Assembly (NCBI GenBank): GCA_900770945.1
Contig: CAAGME010000039.1
Span: 1-5,331, forward strand
DNA from: Clostridia bacterium
Lineage (GTDB): Bacteria; Bacillota; Clostridia; Christensenellales; Borkfalkiaceae
DNA: 5,331 nucleotides
Reading direction: 5' to 3'
Each line of letters starts with the position of its first letter. The first letter of the stretch is position 1. The notes under the pieces were generated by a model. It had not been told where the DNA came from. It was given only the letters and a program-made list of their open reading frames with translations, and ran no database searches. Made by a program: the position numbers and the translations under genes. This document shows, piece by piece, positions 1-5,331 of this stretch.

Positions 1-77
1 ATCGGGTCTTGGTCTAAGGCTGAAGGAGCGAATAATAATATTTACGTATATTATCCCTCCACGGCAACGTACTCTGC
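1..77. repeat. Left copy of the 77-bp terminal direct repeat
   Basis: Bases 1-77 match bases 5255-5331 exactly, in direct orientation. Both copies lie in the same reading frame of the beta-rich surface protein. A length of exactly 77 is a common assembler k-mer size, which suggests a contig that closes on itself. A biological repeat is less likely. Confidence 0.95.
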
Positions 78-171
78 CGGAGAAAAAAAGATAACATCGG
101 AAAGCGGCAACGTATTGCTTACGTATAAAGGGAAAGCTGATTACAATGTAGGATTTAGAAAAGTAAACTAA
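1..171 (+). CDS. 3' end of a beta-rich surface protein gene (probably the tail of the gene at 3254-5331)
   Basis: This frame is open from base 1 and stops at TAA 169-171, giving 56 residues with no start inside the window. The first 77 bases equal the last 77 of the window in the same codon phase. Joining the ends makes these residues 668-723 of the protein starting at 3254. The peptide has the features of the end of that protein's first module (residues 398-446): an IGxW motif, a YYPxTA motif, an ITSxSG motif, then LLxYxG. This confirms it as the end of the second module. There is no LPXTG sorting motif and no C-terminal membrane helix; the chain ends in a short basic tail (FRKVN). If the element is not circular, this would instead be the end of an upstream paralogue sharing at least 77 identical bases. 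The coding call is firm; the joining is an inference. Confidence 0.85.
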   Translation: MGSWSKAEGANNNIYVYYPSTATYSAGEKKITSESGNVLLTYKGKADYNVGFRKVN

Positions 172-178
172 AAATAGA

Positions 179-214
179 TACTCTTGCCTCGATTGTATTT
201 TCGGGGCAAGAGTA
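179..214 (+). terminator. 14-bp stem hairpin after the surface-protein stop (possible terminator or mRNA-end structure)
   Basis: The arms are 179-192 (TACTCTTGCCTCGA) and 201-214 (TCGGGGCAAGAGTA). They pair over 14 positions with one T-G wobble (189/204) around an 8-base loop. The hairpin starts 7 bases after the TAA at 169-171, where a terminator is expected. It is followed on the + strand by C and then seven A residues, not by a T tract, so it is not a canonical intrinsic terminator. On the - strand it is followed only by a broken T-rich run. It could be a factor-assisted terminator, a structure protecting the 3' end of the mRNA, or an RNA element in the leader of the GH3 gene, whose start lies 34 bases further on. 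The pairing is certain; the role is not. Confidence 0.6.
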
Positions 215-238
215 CAAAAAAACTAATATAAATATAAC

Positions 239-242
239 GGAG
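239..242 (+). promoter_or_regulatory. Ribosome binding site of the GH3 gene
   Basis: GGAG lies 6 bases before the GTG at 249-251. No ATG, GTG or TTG occurs in this frame between the upstream in-frame stop (156-158) and 249. The next ATG in frame is codon 30, inside the membrane segment. This site therefore decides the GTG start. Confidence 0.8.
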
Positions 243-248
243 ATTATC

Positions 249-3200
249 GTGAAAAAAAACAAGGAAAAAATCGTCAACCTTTTCAAAAAAGAAGGTTTGA
301 TATCGTTAATAATTAAGTACACTGTGTGTATCGTTATGGCAGCGATACTTATAGTCGGCACGAACATAGCTTTTTACTATGAAACGGAAATTAACACCGT
401 TCTTGCTCCGCCAATCGTTGAAAAAGAAAGCTTAAGCGTTGCTTCCGTGGAAGGGCAGAAAATGTCCCAACGCATTATGGAAGAGGGCGCGGTCCTTTTG
501 AGAAACGAAAATAGTACGCTCCCTTTAGACAAGGGAGAAACGGCAAAAGTTAACGTTTTCGGCTGGCATTCTATCGATTGGCTCTACGGAACGGGCGGCG
601 GCAAAGTTTCTTCCGGCGGCGTACTTCCCGAGGACGACGATTTCGAAAAGAATATCGACCTTTATAAAGCACTCGATTCGTACAATATCGAATACAATGA
701 AGAGTTGTACGATATGTATTACAAATATTTCAAGCCGTACAATTTAGGACGCGGCTGGCAAGTCGGCGAAATTCAAACCGCTACTAAGCTTGTTGAACCG
801 AATATTACCGACAAGGCTTACTATTCGGATACTCTTTTAAAAAACGCAAAAGAATATTCCGATACGGCTATAATGGTTATATCCCGACTTTGTGGCGAAG
901 GCTACAGTTGCCCGAAAAATCAACCGAAAGAAGGTCCGAAAGGGTATACGTCCGATGAAGAAAGGCACTTTTTAGAAATTTCTACAGAAGAAGAAGCTCT
1001 TTTGACTTATCTCGGAACAAACTTCGAAAAGGTTATAGTTTTGATAAATACTTGTAACCAAATGGAACTCGGGTTTTTGGAAACTATCCCGGGAATTGAC
1101 GCTTGCATGTACGTCGGTTACACGGGAACGCGCGCCGCAACCGCCATTCCTAAGCTTTTGTACGGCGAAGTTTCTCCGTCCGGCAGACTTGTTGATACGT
1201 TTGCTTACGACTTGTTTACAAATCCTTCCGTAGAATGGACTTTACAGAGGTTTAGTAATGAGACTTATAACTATTACATTGATAAAGTTGCAGGAATTTA
1301 TATCGGCTATAAGTGGTATGAAACCGCGGACGCAATGGGGATATGGTCCGCCGAAAACGGTTACGAAAAGGGCTACGAAGGGGTAGTGCAGTATCCGTTC
1401 GGTTACGGGCTTTCCTATACGGACTTCGAATGGACGGTAGACGATATCAAGGTTGATGAAAAAAGCGTTGCTAAGGGCGCGGAAATAAAGGAAAATTCCA
1501 AAATAGAATTTACCGTTACGGTTAAAAATATCGGAGAAGTTACGGGAAAGGAAGTAGTGGAAATTTTCGGCACCGCGCCGTATACGAACGGCGGAATCGA
1601 AAAGAGCGCGGTTGAGCTTGTGGGTTACGGCAAAACGAACGAACTCGACCCGGGCGCAAGCGAAACTATCAAAATAACCGTCGATATGTACGACATAGCT
1701 TCCTACGATTGCTATGACAAGAATAACGACGGACACAAGGGTTACGAACTCGAAAAGGGCGAATACGTCTTTAAGCTTTCTAAAAACAGCCATGTAGTGA
1801 ACACCGTTAATTATAACGGCAAAGCGGAAAAGGGCGAATTCAGCTTTAATCTTGCGGAAACAAAGCATATCGACAAAGACCCCGTTACGGGGCAGACCGT
1901 CAAGAACCTTTTCACGGGCAAGGATGCGGTAGATATCGTTCCGATTGATGATACGACGGAAACATTTACGCCCGGTACGCCGTGGTTTACACGCGCTTCT
2001 TTCCCGAAACCTGCAGATTTTTCAAGCTTGAAAAAGAGTAGAGATAAAAACCCCGCTCTTATAGGTTATGACCGGGCTTCTTCCGCAAGGTGGGCTGAAT
2101 GGGATAAACAGACAGTTGACGTGTTCGGCAACGAAGTCAACCAAACGAAGCCGACCTGGGGTGCGAAAGGCGATAAAAAACTTGCCGTAAACGGCGTTTT
2201 AACCGACCTTGGAAAAAAATTAGGCGAAAATTACGACGACCCCGAATGGGAAGAAGTTTTAAATCAAGTAACTTACGAAGAAGCTCTCAACGAAGTAAAT
2301 AAATATTATGGTTCAAAAGCTATTGATTCTGTCGGTATGCCTTGGCTTTCTGCTCTTGACGGACCTACGCAGATAAAAGGTTACAGCAAGGCCCCACGCG
2401 GTACGGGGTATCCGTCCGTTGTGGTAGTTGCGCAGGCTTGGAGTCAAAAACTCGCTTACGAATACGGTCAGTCGTTCGGCAACGATATGAAGGCTGTAGG
2501 CGTAATGGGGCTTTGGGGCTTTGCATGCGACTTGCACATCAACGCGTTTTTTGGGAGAAACAACGAATCTCCTTCGGAAGATCCCTTCCTTGCCGGTACG
2601 ACGATAGCGCAAGCCATAAGCGGAGTTAACACCCGCGGCAGATTTACTTTCTTAAAGCATTTTGCAGTTTATCAAAGTTACGACCAAAATACATTTATGA
2701 GCGAGCAGACCTTGCGCGAAACTCATTTGAAAGCGTTCAGAAAAGCGTTTATCGATGGAAAATCGCTCGGCGTTATGACGAGTTATCAATGCGTAGGCGC
2801 TGAACTCCCGGAATATTCTCAAGGCTTGATTACAGGCGTTTTGAGAGGTGAATGGCAGTTTAAAGGTTCAATCACGACCGACGCTAATGGCGGGCGCGAC
2901 TATAAAATAGACGGGTTAATCCGTACGGGCGGTAATTACGGCATGAGCGTATCGCTCGGTACGAACGGAATAAATTACGCCGAGTCGGCAACTACGGGCA
3001 GATTCCAAAATCAGCTTCGCGAAGCTATTCATCAAGTTCTTTATACCTGGCTACGCACAGATTATAACGAAAGAACGTATCAGGAAACTGCAAAAGACAG
3101 TACCTATATCTCTAACACGAGCATCAACTCCTGGGTGTGGTGGAAGCCTTTCATTATTTCCCTTGACGTAGTTATAGGTTGCGTAATCGTATACTGTCTT

Positions 3201-3260
3201 ATCAGCGCGACAACGGGCTTTGTCGAAAAGAACAAAAAGGAGGGGAATGCGGCATGCTAA
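249..3260 (+). CDS. Membrane-anchored, domain-permuted family 3 glycoside hydrolase (beta-glucosidase-like)
   Basis: This 1003-residue enzyme probably removes non-reducing-end beta-linked sugars outside the cell by the retaining GH3 mechanism. The domain order is reversed relative to most GH3 enzymes. After a membrane helix (about 24-42) comes the alpha/beta sandwich (about 65-390: EEGAVLLRN 78-86, GTGGGK 114-119, PFGYGLSY 383-390), then a fibronectin III-like domain (about 417-515), a linker, the TIM barrel (about 610-950) and a second helix (about 967-987) before a basic tail. This order is known from Ruminococcus albus and Butyrivibrio GH3 enzymes. Likely active-site residues are the nucleophile D878 (in TTDANGG), acid/base E217 (in CGEGYSC) and sugar-binding D704 (DGP), R770 (GRNNE), K803-H804 and Y846, with SEDP at 776-779. 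The usual DR after the GEG motif is replaced by S220-C221. Both ends should be cytoplasmic and the enzyme domains outside. The gene overlaps the next one by 7 bases. Family assignment is very secure; substrate (glucoside, xyloside or other) is not readable. Confidence 0.95.
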   Translation: MKKNKEKIVNLFKKEGLISLIIKYTVCIVMAAILIVGTNIAFYYETEINTVLAPPIVEKESLSVASVEGQKMSQRIMEEGAVLLRNENSTLPLDKGETAKVNVFGWHSIDWLYGTGGGKVSSGGVLPEDDDFEKNIDLYKALDSYNIEYNEELYDMYYKYFKPYNLGRGWQVGEIQTATKLVEPNITDKAYYSDTLLKNAKEYSDTAIMVISRLCGEGYSCPKNQPKEGPKGYTSDEERHFLEISTEEEALLTYLGTNFEKVIVLINTCNQMELGFLETIPGIDACMYVGYTGTRAATAIPKLLYGEVSPSGRLVDTFAYDLFTNPSVEWTLQRFSNETYNYYIDKVAGIYIGYKWYETADAMGIWSAENGYEKGYEGVVQYPFGYGLSYTDFEWTVDDIKVDEKSVAKGAEIKENSKIEFTVTVKNIGEVTGKEVVEIFGTAPYTNGGIEKSAVELVGYGKTNELDPGASETIKITVDMYDIASYDCYDKNNDGHKGYELEKGEYVFKLSKNSHVVNTVNYNGKAEKGEFSFNLAETKHIDKDPVTGQTVKNLFTGKDAVDIVPIDDTTETFTPGTPWFTRASFPKPADFSSLKKSRDKNPALIGYDRASSARWAEWDKQTVDVFGNEVNQTKPTWGAKGDKKLAVNGVLTDLGKKLGENYDDPEWEEVLNQVTYEEALNEVNKYYGSKAIDSVGMPWLSALDGPTQIKGYSKAPRGTGYPSVVVVAQAWSQKLAYEYGQSFGNDMKAVGVMGLWGFACDLHINAFFGRNNESPSEDPFLAGTTIAQAISGVNTRGRFTFLKHFAVYQSYDQNTFMSEQTLRETHLKAFRKAFIDGKSLGVMTSYQCVGAELPEYSQGLITGVLRGEWQFKGSITTDANGGRDYKIDGLIRTGGNYGMSVSLGTNGINYAESATTGRFQNQLREAIHQVLYTWLRTDYNERTYQETAKDSTYISNTSINSWVWWKPFIISLDVVIGCVIVYCLISATTGFVEKNKKEGNAAC
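3238..3245 (+). promoter_or_regulatory. Ribosome binding site of the second gene, inside the GH3 coding sequence
   Basis: AGGAGGGG lies 8 bases before the ATG at 3254-3256. It sits in the last codons of the GH3 gene. The nearer ATG at 3247 is only one base from this site and its frame closes after about 45 codons, so 3254 is the start. Confidence 0.88.
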
Positions 3261-5331
3261 ACACAAAACATTCAAAAGGATTTTTTATCCGCTTGATAAG
3301 CGGTATAACGCTCGGCGTTATCGCCATCGTTGCAACGCTTTCGATTATGCTTCCTTCCCATGCAACATGGAAAAAATATTACGATAACGTAATGGCGGAA
3401 AAGAAACAGAAAGAATATCTGAACAGTTTGCCTTTCAAGTTTTTGGGCATATCGGCGGAACTCAACAAAGGCGTAAAGTATTACGACAACGGCACGGCTG
3501 AGCCTGAAACTTCAGACTTTTCCGTTAAGGCAAACTTTACGGAGAAAGGCAAGGATTTTTCCGAAAAGTTATCCATGAAAGAATTTACTATGACCGTTCC
3601 CGAAGATTTTGCGAAAAACGGCGGTACGATAGTTTTCTCTTATAGCTATCAACCGGAAGATACTAAAAACGATAAGGGCGAAACGGTTACTCCCGAGCCT
3701 ATTGAAGCGAAAACGGAATTGAACGTTTCTCTCGTAGCTCCCGACGAAACGGTGTTTGCCATGAGGAAAGAACCTACTTTCACGGAAGACGGATATGCTG
3801 AAAATATTGCGGGAACAAAGAAAACTCTCCCTTCGCTCAACCTTACCGATTACACTACGAAAACATATTCCGAAAGCTATATAAAGTTTACGCATAATGA
3901 AACGGGTATTGTGTTAAAGAAGTATATTACCGATAAAATCAATGTTGCGATTGCAGGTAAGACTATAGAATACAACAACGTTGACTGCCATTTTGCGACT
4001 GACGGCAAAGACGTAAAAATAAGTTATGAAAACCAGACGTTCGTCTTTAACGCGGTAAGTAAAAACCCTGTGTTGCTCGGCAAAATCGATGCGAATGCTA
4101 TTAAGTTTGCTTCCGGTGAGTTTAATATAGACGGCGTGGTGACTGTAAACGGTTTGACTGTAGTTTCCGGTGTTAAACTCGGAGTATCCGGACGTGTATT
4201 TACATCGGACATGACGGTTGAAAGGAACGCGACTCTTAACATTACGGCAACTGACGGTACGCCTTTGTTGTTGGGCAAAGAGGAAAACGGTTTGGTACGC
4301 TTATACGGAAAAGTAAACGTTGTTTATACCGGAACGAAAGAAGTAACCGCGCTTGGTTGCGATTGGAGAAGCAAAGACGGAACTGAAATTTATATTGCCG
4401 ATTCCAGCTGTGTTTCTATTTCGGGCGAAGTCGTACAATATTCTATCGGTTGCTGGTTAAAGGATAATACAAAGAAAGTGGTAATTTATTATCCGGAAAC
4501 GGCAATGTTCGATAAAGACTCTAAAGCCATTACTTCCGCAAGCGGCGAAAAATTGCTTTCGTATGTAGGAACTTATAACAGAACGCAATTTACCAAACGC
4601 AAAGAGGGCTGTACGCTTGTAACGCCCGCTACGCCGACTTCGACGGGTCTTGCGAAAAGTGAATCAGACGGTAAAGATTATGTGCTTCCTAAGCTTAACT
4701 TTAACGATTATAAAGTCGAAGTTAGCGGAAACAAGTTTACGTTTTCTCATATTGACACGGGCGTTTCGATAGACTATACGCTTAACGAAAAAGTAACGAT
4801 AGGCGACTTAACGCTTTCGTATTCGACAGAAAACGTATGTGATTTTAGCGTTGCGGACGGAAAAACGGTAAATCTTTACGGGTTAAATAGTGTAGGCGTA
4901 GTTGTCAGCGGTAAAGGTTCGTTAGTTCTGAGCGACGATTTGACAATACCCGATAATTCACTACTCAACGTAAAATCGGGTAAGCTTACGGTAAAAGGTA
5001 ACCTTGTCGTTTCCGAGAACGCTTCCATCGAAGTTGCTTCTGGCGCAACACTTGACGTAACGACCGAGAAAGACGACGTTATGCGCTTTATAGGCGGAGG
5101 AAAATCCGTAGCGAAATTGTACGGTACAGTCAATCTCTCATATACGGGAACGGGTGATAAGACAGGTATTTCCTGTGACTATAGAAGTAAAAGCGGCATA
5201 AGCGTTTACTTGAGCGATACTTCGAGAGTGAATATTCAAGCCGGCAATAACGCTATCGGGTCTTGGTCTAAGGCTGAAGGAGCGAATAATAATATTTACG
5301 TATATTATCCCTCCACGGCAACGTACTCTGC
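3254..5331 (+). CDS. Membrane-tethered or secreted protein with two homologous beta-rich modules (3' end cut by the window edge)
   Basis: The frame is open from ATG 3254 to the window end (692 full codons). Joined to 78-171 through the terminal repeat it becomes 723 residues. I do not recognise a named family. Residues 1-8 are basic and 9-33 form a hydrophobic helix ending in LPSHA-TW. It could be an uncleaved anchor or a signal peptide cut near residue 37. Residues 38-172 look like an unassigned beta-sandwich region. Two related modules follow, 173-449 and 453-723. Each opens with a PT-T-x-x-G-type linker leading to LPxLNxxDY, then short beta strands resembling a solenoid or carbohydrate-binding fold, then LYGxVN, CD(W/Y)RSK, YYPxTA and ITSxSG motifs. 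No catalytic motif, LPXTG signal or C-terminal helix is visible. The 7-base overlap with the GH3 gene (ATGCTAA) implies coupled translation. A role in binding glycan or cell wall for the glycosidase is an inference; adhesion or wall structure is equally possible. Confidence 0.9.
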   Translation, partial: MLNTKHSKGFFIRLISGITLGVIAIVATLSIMLPSHATWKKYYDNVMAEKKQKEYLNSLPFKFLGISAELNKGVKYYDNGTAEPETSDFSVKANFTEKGKDFSEKLSMKEFTMTVPEDFAKNGGTIVFSYSYQPEDTKNDKGETVTPEPIEAKTELNVSLVAPDETVFAMRKEPTFTEDGYAENIAGTKKTLPSLNLTDYTTKTYSESYIKFTHNETGIVLKKYITDKINVAIAGKTIEYNNVDCHFATDGKDVKISYENQTFVFNAVSKNPVLLGKIDANAIKFASGEFNIDGVVTVNGLTVVSGVKLGVSGRVFTSDMTVERNATLNITATDGTPLLLGKEENGLVRLYGKVNVVYTGTKEVTALGCDWRSKDGTEIYIADSSCVSISGEVVQYSIGCWLKDNTKKVVIYYPETAMFDKDSKAITSASGEKLLSYVGTYNRTQFTKRKEGCTLVTPATPTSTGLAKSESDGKDYVLPKLNFNDYKVEVSGNKFTFSHIDTGVSIDYTLNEKVTIGDLTLSYSTENVCDFSVADGKTVNLYGLNSVGVVVSGKGSLVLSDDLTIPDNSLLNVKSGKLTVKGNLVVSENASIEVASGATLDVTTEKDDVMRFIGGGKSVAKLYGTVNLSYTGTGDKTGISCDYRSKSGISVYLSDTSRVNIQAGNNAIGSWSKAEGANNNIYVYYPSTATYS
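3770..4600 (+). repeat. First copy of the internal protein module (residues 173-449)
   Basis: This module aligns by eye with residues 453-723. Shared marks in order are: linker PTFTEDG (174-180), LPSLNLTDY (192-200), a FTHNETG segment, an NVDCHF segment with C245, LYGKVNVVYTGT (350-361), CDWRSK (369-374), IGCW (398-401), YYPETA (412-417), ITSASG (426-431) and LLSYVG (434-439). Over the last roughly 97 residues about 40 are identical by hand count. The two copies are diverged at DNA level, so the duplication is old. Confidence 0.85.
4610..5331 (+). repeat. Second copy of the internal protein module (residues 453 onward, completed at 78-171)
   Basis: Matching marks are: linker PTSTG (461-465), LPKLNFNDY (478-486), a FSHIDTG segment, an NVCDF segment with C529, LYGTVNLSYTGT (622-633), CDYRSK (641-646), IGSW (668-671), YYPSTA (684-689) and, across the window junction, ITSESG (698-703) and LLTYKG (706-711). 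Cysteines C245/C369 of the first module correspond to C529/C641 here. C386 and C400 of the first module are replaced by R658 and S670. Confidence 0.85.
5255..5331. repeat. Right copy of the 77-bp terminal direct repeat
   Basis: This copy is identical to bases 1-77 and starts on a codon boundary (residue 668 of the surface protein). Merging the copies leaves a 5254-base circle with an uninterrupted reading frame through the junction. Confidence 0.95.

Noticed and set aside
35..54. Short perfect inverted repeat (ATAATAT, 6-base spacer, ATATTAT) near the left edge, also present at 5289-5308, resembling the loop nonamer of rolling-circle ssDNA viruses.
   Set aside because: It lies inside the surface-protein coding frame, in a run of Asn codons followed by IYVYYP. 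It has an extra T relative to TAATATTAC, there is no GC stem around it, and no Rep gene is present. It is best explained as AT-rich coding sequence.
115..147. Possible promoter for the GH3 gene: TTGCTT (115-120) or TTACGT (119-124) with TACAAT (142-147).
   Set aside because: The better -35 has a 21-base spacer and the well-spaced one matches the consensus at only two of six positions. The TG is one base out of place for an extended -10. Too weak to annotate.
227..238. TATAAA (227-232) and TATAAC (233-238) as -10 boxes just before the GH3 gene.
   Set aside because: Neither has a -35-like hexamer at the right distance. Transcription would start at or after the ribosome binding site at 239-242, leaving it out of the mRNA.
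1716..1752. DKNNDGHKGYELE in the GH3 protein (residues 490-502), resembling a calcium-binding EF-hand or dockerin loop.
   Set aside because: Only the first half (D-x-N-x-D-G) fits. There is no flanking helix pair or second loop, and it lies in a hairpin of the fibronectin III-like domain that varies in length in GH3 enzymes.
1242..1868. Long open frame on the - strand (208 codons), with several shorter - strand frames elsewhere.
   Set aside because: They lie antisense to frames with clear family motifs or module repeats. The translations are rich in Phe, Val and Arg with no recognisable domain, and I see no supporting ribosome binding site.
3247..3249. Alternative ATG start for a downstream protein at 3247.
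   Set aside because: It is only one base from the AGGAGGGG site, is in a different frame from the surface protein, and closes after about 45 codons.
1..5331. Plasmid origin, CRISPR array, tRNA, or insertion-sequence ends.
   Set aside because: None was visible by reading both strands. The single non-coding gap of 77 bases is taken up by a hairpin and a ribosome binding site.

Overview
The window looks like a piece of a Gram-positive-type bacterium, most plausibly a gut or rumen member of the Clostridia. The reasons are purine-rich ribosome binding sites (GGAG, AGGAGGGG), a GTG start, moderate GC content judged by eye, a domain-permuted family 3 glycoside hydrolase of a kind known from Ruminococcus and Butyrivibrio, and surface-protein linkers typical of that group. 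This placement is an inference; the window has no rRNA or marker gene.

The layout is very compact and all on the + strand. (1) Bases 1-171 are the 3' end of a gene for a secreted or surface protein. (2) A 77-base gap (172-248) holds a strong hairpin and a ribosome binding site. (3) Bases 249-3260 encode a 1003-residue GH3 glycosidase with a membrane segment at each end. (4) Bases 3254-5331 encode a membrane-tethered or secreted protein with two homologous beta-rich modules. It overlaps the GH3 gene by 7 bases and runs off the window.

The first 77 bases are identical to the last 77 bases (5255-5331). Joining the ends through this overlap gives a 5254-base circle. It also completes the second gene in frame: 723 residues, with its stop at 169-171. 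In that circle the two genes cover all but 77 bases (about 98.5% coding), with no replication, mobilisation, integrase or transposase gene. The sequence is therefore either a real but cryptic circle, a collapsed high-copy tandem array of a two-gene cassette, or an assembly artefact. The sequence alone cannot decide.

Functionally, the genes look like one translationally coupled operon. A glycosidase is held on the outer face of the membrane, and its partner is an extracytoplasmic beta-rich protein that may bind a glycan or the cell wall. The glycosidase keeps the recognisable GH3 active-site residues, so it is likely active. Its substrate and the partner's role are unknown.
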